A program made the position numbers and the translations under genes. A DNA stretch of 64,000 nucleotides from Deltaproteobacteria bacterium HGW-Deltaproteobacteria-14 (lineage in GTDB: Bacteria; Myxococcota_A; UBA9042; PHBI01), in assembly GCA_002841945.1 (NCBI GenBank), contig PHBI01000004.1, positions 1 to 64,000 on the forward strand. The letters run 5' to 3'. Below the pieces are notes generated by a model, which worked only from the letters and a program-made list of their open reading frames with translations, did not search any database and was not told where the DNA came from. Below are positions 26,632 to 33,686 of this stretch, piece by piece; position 1 is the stretch's first letter; every line of letters begins with the position of its first letter.

Positions 26632-28839
26632 CTACCGCACCCAGACGCGGGTGCCCTTGTAGGTGTGGGAGCAGTTGTTGTCGTAGCCGCTGAACCAGTG
26701 CAGCACCACGGCGTACGTGCCGTCGTGGGCGCAGACGATGGTGCTGTTCTTGTTCGGCTGATGGCACCAGTCCCCGGTGCCGCTCGGATACCAGTTGGTG
26801 AAGAAGCTCAGGTCCGTGTAGGTGCGGCGGCCACGCTCGCACTGGCTGTTGATGCCGGTGCCAGAGGTGAACGCGAACGGGCACGACGCCGGGACGTAGC
26901 CGATCACCCCGTTGGCGTCGCCGCAGCTCGACCCGTCGCCCCAGGCCTGGAACTGCTCGATGCGGTAGCCGACGACGTCGGTCGCGGTGCTCGTCCGGAT
27001 GGCGCGGATCTGCGCGTCGCTGTACTTGCCCCAGCTGTCGAGGACCGGCGACGTCAGGTTGCTCGGGTTGACCGCCCCCGTCGTCACGCTCAGCGTGCGG
27101 TTATCGACCTTCCACACCAGGGTCCAGCCGCCCTCGTCGCGGTTCATGTCGCAGTACACGGCCGTCGCCCCGTCCCCCCAGTTGACGGTGTAGCGCCCGT
27201 CGTCGGTCGCCGGTGCGTAGCCCAGCGGGGGCCTGCGATACCCCTCGCAGCTGTGGGGCACCAGCCCGTCCGCGAAGCCCGTGACGCCGCTCCCGTCGGG
27301 CACGAGCGCCACGTCGGGCGCCCGGTTGACGACCACCGTGTAGGTGCGCGTCGCGACGGCGGACGTGACCGTGATGACGACCGCGTTCGCGCCGGAGCTG
27401 ATGGCGATCGGCGACGACGACGCGCCCGAGGCGACCGCCTCGCCGTCCACCGTCAGCGCATAGCCGAGCGGCGCGCTCGGCGCGAAGGAGATCGCGGTCG
27501 TCGTGTTGGAGACGTCCACCGCGTAGCTGAAGATGTCGGGCGCAAACGACGGCGTGAGTGTCGCCGTGGAGGGTGCGAGGCCGTCGAGGGTCGGGAACTC
27601 CCCGGTGACCACGCCGCTGGCGAAGTGGAAGTCGAAGCCGAGGGGATCGCCGGCCGGGTCGACGCCGGTGTAGTCGACGTGTACCGGCCCGCTCGCGTCG
27701 GCGAGGTCGAGCGCCTCGGAGCCGCACGCGTCGAGGTCCACGTCCCAGACCAGGTAGGGGTAGGCGACCCCCGGGGCGATGACGCCGTCGACCACCGCGT
27801 CATCCGCGGTGGCCGCGTCCTCGGCGGTCGCGTGGGTGCGCAGGGTGCAGGCGGACACGCCGTCCTCGACCCCGAGCGACACGTTCCAATAGACCTTGCA
27901 CGCGCTCTGGCCGCCGCTCGTCAGCTGCTCCTCGCCCATGAACACGGCGACCTGGAAGAGGTAGTCGTCGGCGTCGACCCCCGCGGCCTCGATGACCTGC
28001 GGGCAGCTCGACAGGTCCCCCGCCGCGCACTGGTTCCCCGGCGCGCTCGAAGCCGGCGCGATCATCACGTCCGCGGCGAAGGTCGACCCGTCGCTGACGA
28101 CGTCGCAGTCGAGCTCGAGGGCGTCCATATGCAGCGCCGTCAGGACGGCGTCGTCCGGACCCGCGGTACACGCCAGCGCCAGGTTGAAGGTCCGCGCGCG
28201 GTTGCCGCCCGCGTCGAAGAGCAGCTCGATGTCCTCGCTGCCGTCGCTCGCGCAGCCGTCGCCCGCCGCGTCGTAGCAGCAGTCGAACTTCGCCGAGCAG
28301 AAGACGTCGTCGAAGCTCACCGCCACGTCGAAGAACCCCTGCGTCGCCGGGCGCGCCAGGGTCACGTCGAAGGCGACCGCGTTGTCGGCGTTGGCGTCGC
28401 ACCGCACGGTCCGCGAGAGCGCCGCCGCCGCGGTCGGGTTCTGAAACGGCACCGCCGACCCGACCACCCCGCCGCCGCCGCCCGAGGCGAAGGCCCCGAG
28501 GGTCGAGACCGGCGCGTCATACACCCCGACGACCCAGACGTTGACGGTGTTCGTGGCCACCGCGGGGTCGGCGTCGCACGGCCCCACGTAGCTCGCCGAG
28601 CCCGCCCCGTCGCCGTAGCCGCTCGACGACAGGCGCTTGTGCCACACCACCTGCGGCGTCCCGGCGCCGTTGCGCACCTCGACGTCCCACACCACGTCGC
28701 CCACGCCGGCGAGGTTCAGCGCCGCCACGTTCACCGTGACCGCCGGCCCCGAGATCGGCCCGTCCCCCTGCGGCGCCCCGGACATACAGCCCGCACCCAG
28801 CGCGAGGCTGCCCGCGAGTATCAGCGCTCGAATGTCCAT
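26632..28839 (-). CDS. Lipoprotein with cadherin-like and fibrinogen-like domains (paralogue)
   Basis: This 735-residue paralogue of the product at 23119 has a lipobox GAGC (Cys18). The N-terminal 400 residues repeat the shared beta domain (DVEVRNGAG, GSASYVGPCD, QGFFDVAVSFDDVFCSAKFDC). Residues about 440-530 carry a cadherin-like beta-sandwich signature (FAPDIFSYAVDVSNTTTA, TRTYTVVVNRAP). One C-terminal fibrinogen-like domain (about 540-735) shows GGWTLVWKVDN and CDMNRDEG. Compared with the paralogue it has swapped one fibrinogen domain for a spacer domain. AGGAG precedes the ATG. It is likely a surface carbohydrate-binding adhesin. Confidence 0.82.
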   Translation of the reverse strand: MDIRALILAGSLALGAGCMSGAPQGDGPISGPAVTVNVAALNLAGVGDVVWDVEVRNGAGTPQVVWHKRLSSSGYGDGAGSASYVGPCDADPAVATNTVNVWVVGVYDAPVSTLGAFASGGGGGVVGSAVPFQNPTAAAALSRTVRCDANADNAVAFDVTLARPATQGFFDVAVSFDDVFCSAKFDCCYDAAGDGCASDGSEDIELLFDAGGNRARTFNLALACTAGPDDAVLTALHMDALELDCDVVSDGSTFAADVMIAPASSAPGNQCAAGDLSSCPQVIEAAGVDADDYLFQVAVFMGEEQLTSGGQSACKVYWNVSLGVEDGVSACTLRTHATAEDAATADDAVVDGVIAPGVAYPYLVWDVDLDACGSEALDLADASGPVHVDYTGVDPAGDPLGFDFHFASGVVTGEFPTLDGLAPSTATLTPSFAPDIFSYAVDVSNTTTAISFAPSAPLGYALTVDGEAVASGASSSPIAISSGANAVVITVTSAVATRTYTVVVNRAPDVALVPDGSGVTGFADGLVPHSCEGYRRPPLGYAPATDDGRYTVNWGDGATAVYCDMNRDEGGWTLVWKVDNRTLSVTTGAVNPSNLTSPVLDSWGKYSDAQIRAIRTSTATDVVGYRIEQFQAWGDGSSCGDANGVIGYVPASCPFAFTSGTGINSQCERGRRTYTDLSFFTNWYPSGTGDWCHQPNKNSTIVCAHDGTYAVVLHWFSGYDNNCSHTYKGTRVWVR

Positions 28840-29220
28840 CTCACCGCTCCTGCGCGCCGTCTGTCCACCGTGCCACCCCGCGGCCGGGCCGCGCCCCCGT
28901 CCGCGCGCACCGCCGCCGGGTCGCGGTTGCGTCGCACGCTTGCGGAGATCGTGACCTCCGGGCCTTGTGGGTAGAGCTCACCCCCGCGAGTCCGAGGGTT
29001 GCGCGATCTGATCTACCACGGGCGTCAACCGGCCCGACAGCCCTTTTGCGCTGCAGCAGGGGCGGTGAGCCTCCGACGCGGTCCTCACCGAGCGGGGCCC
29101 TGCGTCCTCCCCGGCCGACCTCCGCAGACGAGGGACGGGGCGCGATCGTTGACTCGACGGTGCGGCGGCAGGCAGCATCCCGCTGGCCGCTCCTCAGACC
29201 AGCACACACCGAGGCCCGAC
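28840..29220. other. Divergent intergenic region, no gene
   Basis: These 381 bases separate the leftward fibrinogen-domain paralogue from the thioredoxin-lipoprotein/selenoprotein pair. Two TTGCG half-sites (28927-28931 and 28940-28944) recall the operator-like motif near 22880, but the longer 10-mers are absent. No promoter for the rightward pair was recognised. Confidence 0.4.
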
Positions 29221-29889
29221 TTGCACCCGCTCCGCCCCCACCGGACGCCCCTGCCCGGCGTCCTGGCTTTTCTGCCCCTGCTCGCCCTCGCCGCCTGCGC
29301 GACCGCCCCGCCGAGCGACCACGGCACCATCAGCGAGCGCACCGCCGCCAGCGCCGCCGCCCTCTGCGAGCACCGCGTCCCGGGCGACGTCTGCGTCCTC
29401 TGCCACCCGGAGCTCGCCGCGGACTTCAAGGCCTCCGGCGACTGGTGTGGCGAGCATGCCGTGCCCGAGTCGCAGTGCTACCGCTGCCACCCGGATCTGA
29501 CCTTCGAGCCCCTGCCGATCCTGCGCGACGGCGCCGACCTCGCGGTCATCACCCGCGGCGGGGCGGACGTCCCCGATCTCGGCGCCCACCTCGCGCCGGG
29601 CAAGGTCACCGTCTTCGACTTCTTCGCCGCCTGGTGCGTGCCGTGTCGCCAGGTGGACGCGCACCTCTTCGCCGTCCTCAACGCCCGCGACGACGTCGCC
29701 GTCCGCAAGCTGGACCTCTCCAGCTGGGACACGCCGCTCGCCAAGCGCCACCTCGCCGGGGTCACCGAGATCCCCTACCTCATCGTGTTCGACGCCGACG
29801 GTCGGCGCGTCGCCGCCATCACCGGCCTCGACCTCGCCGCCCTCGACCGCGCCATCGCCGACGCCACCCAGACCGAGGACCAGCCTTGA
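29221..29889 (+). CDS. Thioredoxin-like lipoprotein with duplicated Cys/His motif
   Basis: I start this 222-residue product at the TTG at 29221 (CGAGG upstream), directly ahead of the signal peptide; the frame further upstream has no signal sequence. A lipobox LALAAC places Cys26 as the lipid anchor. Two copies of a C-x-H-x-VP-x-C-x-x-CHP motif follow (CEHRVPGDVCVLCHP at 49-62 and CGEHAVPESQCYRCHP at 76-91). They could bind haem (CXXCH) but also resemble the WCxEHxVPExxCxxC motif of heavy-metal efflux adaptors. Residues 120-222 are a thioredoxin domain with WCVPC (Cys139, Cys142) and cis-Pro in EIPYLIVF. The next gene starts in a TTGA overlap, so the pair is coupled. A role as reductant or maturation factor for the downstream UxxU protein is inferred. 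Confidence 0.75.
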   Translation: MHPLRPHRTPLPGVLAFLPLLALAACATAPPSDHGTISERTAASAAALCEHRVPGDVCVLCHPELAADFKASGDWCGEHAVPESQCYRCHPDLTFEPLPILRDGADLAVITRGGADVPDLGAHLAPGKVTVFDFFAAWCVPCRQVDAHLFAVLNARDDVAVRKLDLSSWDTPLAKRHLAGVTEIPYLIVFDADGRRVAAITGLDLAALDRAIADATQTEDQP

Positions 29890-30914
29890 TCCCGCGCCTC
29901 ATCGCCGCCGCCCTGACGCTGTGTCTCGCCTTCACCCCGACCGACGCCGACGCCTGAGCGGGCTGAAGCAACCCCAACCTCCCGGTCGGGGGGTCCGAGT
30001 CCAACCTGACACCGCCGGGCGCCGTTCGCCTGGGCCTCGCCGCGGTGTGGCTCCCGCTCCGCGTCGTGCACGAGTCGAGCTGCCCCGAGATCGGCCCCGC
30101 CTGTGCCCTCTCCCCCATCGACCCGCTGCTGCACGACCTGGAGCTGAACGCCGTCGAGGTGCGCGCCTCGGCCCAGGTCGGCGTCGTCGAGCACCTCGCC
30201 CTCGAGCTGCGCGTCCCGCTGCGGATCACCGCGACCGAGATCACCTACCGCCACCTCGACGGCAGCGTCTTCCCCGACGCCCCCGACGGTGACCTCCACC
30301 ACCGCGACGAGACCATCGCCGGCCTAGGCGATCCCTGGCTCCTCGCCCGGACCGAGTGGCCGCTGGGCCCGGTGCGCCTCGGCGGGCACCTCGGCTTCAC
30401 CGTCCCCCTCGGCCGCACCGAGCACAACCCCTTCACCGCCGGCACGGCGGGCGAGCAGCACCAGCACATCCAGCACGGCACCGGCACCGTCGATCCCCTG
30501 CTCGGCCTCGACGCCGCGGTCACCCTGAGCCCGACCTTCGACCTGCGCCTCAGCCTCCAGGCGCGCCTGACCCTCTACGCCAACGACCACGGCTACCAGG
30601 CCGGGCACACCGTCGAGGCCAGCGTCGGCGCCGGCGCGACCGTCGAGGGCTTTCGCGGCGGGCTGTCCCTCGATCTGCTCCACCAGGCCCCCGAGCGCTG
30701 GGACGGGGTGATCCAGGAGGACGGCAACCTCGGCACGACGACGCTGCTCCTCGGCCTCGAGGGGAGCGTCGCGGCCGGCCCGATGTCCGTGGGCCTGTCC
30801 GTGAAGGTCCCGGTCTACCAGCACCTCGTCGCGGGCCCCGAGCACGGCGAGCTCAGCTACCCCCTGATCCTCGGCTTGCACGTCGACGGGCTCATCGGCG
30901 GCCCCGCGCCCTGA
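29886..30914 (+). CDS. Putative UxxU selenoprotein, outer-membrane barrel
   Basis: Read from the TTG at 29886 the frame gives a 23-residue signal peptide (IPRLIAAALTLCLAF, ending ADA). It then meets TGA at 29955-29957 (codon 24) and TGA at 29964-29966 (codon 27), and runs open for 316 more codons to 30914. Reading both TGAs as selenocysteine gives 342 residues with a mature N-terminus U-A-G-U-SNPNLP, a UxxU redox pair directly after the signal-peptidase site. A 7-bp hairpin with a GGUC loop lies 26 and 17 bases downstream of the two TGAs. The remainder has the alternating strand pattern of a transporter/porin barrel (LGGHLGFTVPLGRT, DLRLSLQARLTLYAN). The alternative, a separate GTG start at 30045, would leave the barrel without an export signal. 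Sequencing error cannot be excluded. Confidence 0.65.
29977..29994 (+). promoter_or_regulatory. Candidate bacterial SECIS hairpin
   Basis: The mRNA stem ACCUCCC (29977-29983) pairs with GGGGGGU (29988-29994), 7 bp with one U-G pair, closing the tetraloop GGUC (29984-29987). Bacterial SECIS elements need a small apical loop with G in its first two bases, 16-37 bases after the UGA. The loop here starts 26 bases after the first TGA and 17 after the second. GGUC also matches the core of the E. coli fdhF loop that SelB contacts (from memory). Confidence 0.6.
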
Positions 30915-30978
30915 CCGCTGGTCGCGCCGCCTGCCAGGGCAGGAAGGGGCCGGGGCGGTCGGGCCTCCGACGGGCCCC

Positions 30979-31007
30979 GCGTCACACCTCCCTGAACGGT
31001 GTGACGC
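30979..31007. terminator. Bidirectional terminator hairpin
   Basis: A 10-bp perfect inverted repeat (30979-30988 with 30998-31007) has a 9-base loop, placed between the convergent selenoprotein and sugar-transporter genes. A smaller 6-bp repeat with a 2-base gap lies at 30930-30943. Confidence 0.7.
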
Positions 31008-31043
31008 AGGACACGTGCGACCCCGGGCCCGACCGCGCCGCGG

Positions 31044-32450
31044 CTACATCTGCTCGAGGGTCTTGCCCTTCGTCTCGCGCACGTAGCGCAGCACGAAGAA
31101 CACGCTGACCAGCGCCCAGAACGTGTACAGCCCGTACGACATCCCGAGGCCGATCGACTCGAGCATCCATGGGAACGACACCGTCACCAGGAAGTTCGCG
31201 ATCCACTGCGCCGCCCCCGCGACGGACAGCGCCGCCCCGCGGATGCGGTTGTTGAACATCTCGCCCAACATCACCCACATCACCGGCCCCCAGGAGAAGC
31301 CGAAGCAGAAGATGTAGAGGTTCGCCGCCACGCACGCGACCACGCCGATGGTCCCGTCGAGCACCGGCTGCCCGTCGGCCCCGACCGGCGCGGTGCCAAA
31401 GATGATGGCCATCGCCCCCAGCATCAGCACCATCCCGATGGAGCCGATGATGAGCAGGGGTTTACGCCCGAACTTGTCCACGTACGCGATGGCGACCAGC
31501 GTCGTGATGATGTTGATGGCGCCGCCGAGCACCGTGATGGCCAGCGCGTCGCCCTCGGAGAAGCCGACCGCCCGCCACAGCACGCTCGAGTAGTAGAAGA
31601 TGATGTTGATGCCGACGAACTGCTGCAGCACCGCCAGGCCGATGCCCACCCACACGATGCCGAGGAACAGGCGCTTTTTGACCACCAGGTCCGAGAGCCG
31701 CGGCTTACGCTCGCCCTCCACCGTGGCCCGGATCTCCGCGACGGTCTCCTTCGCCCCGACCCGCTCGAGGACGTGCTTGGCGGCGTCTTCTCTGGCCTGC
31801 GCGACGAGGTAGCGCGGAGACTCCGGGATCAGGAACGCGACCACGCCGTAGAGCAACGCCGCCGGCAGCTCCGCCCAGAACATCCAGCGCCACGCCTCCT
31901 GGCCGAGCCAGAACACGTTGTCCGCCGAGCCGCCGGCCCCCTCCGCGATGAGCCAGTCGGCCACCAGCGCGACGAAGATGCCGATGACGATGGCCAGCTG
32001 CTGCAGCGACCCGAGCCGCCCGCGCTTGTGGGCCGGCGACACCTCGGCGATGTACGCCGGCGCGATGATGCTCGCCGCGCCGACCGCGATGCCGCCGAGG
32101 GCGCGCCACGCGATGAAGTCATATATTCCGAACGGCATGCCGGACCCGAGGGCGCTCAACGCGAACGCCCCCGACGCTAGCATCATCACCCGCACGCGGC
32201 CGATGCGATCGGCGAGCTGCCCGGCGAAGAAGGCGCCGACGGCGGAACCGAGCAGGGCCAGGGAGACTGCAAGCCCGATCTCGACCGCCGACGCCCCGAA
32301 GTAGTTCCTGAGCGCCGTGACCGTGCCGTTGATGACGGCCGTGTCGAAGCCGAACAGGAACCCACCCAGCGCCGCAGCGCTTGCGATGAACACGACGTAG
32401 GAGTTCTGCGACAACCCACCGCCGCGGGACGCACCGCTACTGGAAGTCAT
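31044..32450 (-). CDS. Sugar-porter family MFS transporter
   Basis: This 468-residue inner-membrane transporter has about 12 helices. Sugar-porter signatures are present: GFLFGFDTAVINGT in helix 1, DRIGR between helices 2 and 3, PESPRYLV at the end of helix 6, QQFVGIN in helix 7 (the hexose-contacting QQ), FGRKPLL, and a C-terminal ETKGKTLEQ. It would import a hexose or pentose with protons. It is the last gene of the leftward saccharide locus and overlaps the porin gene by 14 bases, so the released sugar probably crosses the outer membrane by that porin and the inner membrane here. Confidence 0.93.
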   Translation of the reverse strand: MTSSSGASRGGGLSQNSYVVFIASAAALGGFLFGFDTAVINGTVTALRNYFGASAVEIGLAVSLALLGSAVGAFFAGQLADRIGRVRVMMLASGAFALSALGSGMPFGIYDFIAWRALGGIAVGAASIIAPAYIAEVSPAHKRGRLGSLQQLAIVIGIFVALVADWLIAEGAGGSADNVFWLGQEAWRWMFWAELPAALLYGVVAFLIPESPRYLVAQAREDAAKHVLERVGAKETVAEIRATVEGERKPRLSDLVVKKRLFLGIVWVGIGLAVLQQFVGINIIFYYSSVLWRAVGFSEGDALAITVLGGAINIITTLVAIAYVDKFGRKPLLIIGSIGMVLMLGAMAIIFGTAPVGADGQPVLDGTIGVVACVAANLYIFCFGFSWGPVMWVMLGEMFNNRIRGAALSVAGAAQWIANFLVTVSFPWMLESIGLGMSYGLYTFWALVSVFFVLRYVRETKGKTLEQM

Positions 32451-33624
32451 AGGCCACCCTCAGCCGGACGGAGTGCATGTTGTTGTCCCACGACGAGCCC
32501 GCGCCGTCGTTGTCCTCGATGTGTGCGAGGGCGAACCCATACACCAGCTTCAGGCTCAGCCCCTCGATCGGCAGGCGGTGCAGGTACGACACGAACATCT
32601 GCTGGTGCGTGTTCTGCTCGTCCTGCTCGTTCTTCTGCATCGTGTAGTGGTAGCCGAGCCCGATCGAGCCGACCCCGAAGTCGATGTCCGCGAAGCCGCC
32701 GACGCTCGTCTTGTCGAAGGTCTTGTCACTGTCGGTGAGCCCCTGGATGTCGGTGTAGTCGACGCTCGCGTGTGCCACATCCGCTCCGACGGTCACATAC
32801 GGAAATGCGTATTGGAGCTTGGCCGCGAAGCCCATCGAGGTCACCTCGACCTTGTCGGCGGTCGTCTGCGGCTGCTGGGTGAGGTACTCGAAGCCGGCGA
32901 TCAGCTGCAACTTCCCCGGGTGGAAGTCGACGACCGGGCGCAAGCCGTAGTTGTTCTGGTTCGACTCCTGCCCGTAGACCCCGGCGATCTCGATCCCGAG
33001 GCAATCACTCGGATACAGGTGGAACGCCAGCTGCCCGGCCTCGTTCTTGTGCCCGCGGGTGTAGTCGAGCCAGTACAGCGACGGCCCGCCCAGCGCCCCC
33101 GCCTCCTCGGCGGTGTAGAGCTCGATGCCCTGGCCGCGGTGGTAGACCTCCCACGCCAGAAAGCGCCCGACCTGCACGTCCCACGCGCGTTGCCCGAGCA
33201 TCACGTACGCGTCGAGCACGTGCGCCTCGAACTGCGACTTCGTGAACTCGTTCACGAAGCCGATGAGCTCGAGCTTCGACGTCGCGAACATGCCCGCGTA
33301 CTCCTGGTAGTACTCCGCGGCCAGGACGAAGCGTCCCTGCGCGTAGGCCACGTCCGAGTCGTACTGCCCGGCACGCGCGTTGGTGCGCTTCATGTAGCCG
33401 GTGTCGGCCCAGAAGTACCCCGACAGCGCGATCGGGATACTACCGACCTCGGTGTGCGGGCGCATCGCCGTCGGGCCGCCCGGCATCGTCACGTCCACCT
33501 CGGGCGGCGCCTCGACCCCGAGCTCCTCGACCGGCGCCGGCTCAGCGGCCTGCGCCGCGTGGTCGCCAATCCACGCAAGGGTTGCTGAACTCAAGGCGCA
33601 CAGCGCCAGCGTCCCGATCCTCAT
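32437..33624 (-). CDS. Outer-membrane porin of the saccharide locus
   Basis: This 395-residue exported protein has a signal peptide ending near AAQAAEP. An acidic/Pro-rich spacer (to about residue 65) is followed by regularly alternating strands (PIALSGYFWADTGYM, RFVLAAEYYQEYAGM, LQLIAGFEYLTQQ) and a C-terminal strand HSVRLRVAYDFQ with the aromatic near the end typical of barrel insertion signals. The texture is that of a general or carbohydrate-selective porin of about 16 strands. Position between GH3 enzymes and a sugar-porter MFS indicates passage of released mono- or disaccharides. Confidence 0.78.
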   Translation of the reverse strand: MRIGTLALCALSSATLAWIGDHAAQAAEPAPVEELGVEAPPEVDVTMPGGPTAMRPHTEVGSIPIALSGYFWADTGYMKRTNARAGQYDSDVAYAQGRFVLAAEYYQEYAGMFATSKLELIGFVNEFTKSQFEAHVLDAYVMLGQRAWDVQVGRFLAWEVYHRGQGIELYTAEEAGALGGPSLYWLDYTRGHKNEAGQLAFHLYPSDCLGIEIAGVYGQESNQNNYGLRPVVDFHPGKLQLIAGFEYLTQQPQTTADKVEVTSMGFAAKLQYAFPYVTVGADVAHASVDYTDIQGLTDSDKTFDKTSVGGFADIDFGVGSIGLGYHYTMQKNEQDEQNTHQQMFVSYLHRLPIEGLSLKLVYGFALAHIEDNDGAGSSWDNNMHSVRLRVAYDFQ

Positions 33625-33686
33625 GACTCCTCGCTTCGCCGCCCCCGCAGGCGGTCACCTGGGTGTTGATGGGTCCGCGACCCAGC

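Noticed and set aside
30045-30914. Independent gene starting at GTG 30045
   Set aside because: This would give a barrel protein without a signal peptide. The region upstream is open in the same phase back to a signal peptide, interrupted only by two TGAs three codons apart, and a SECIS-like hairpin is in place.
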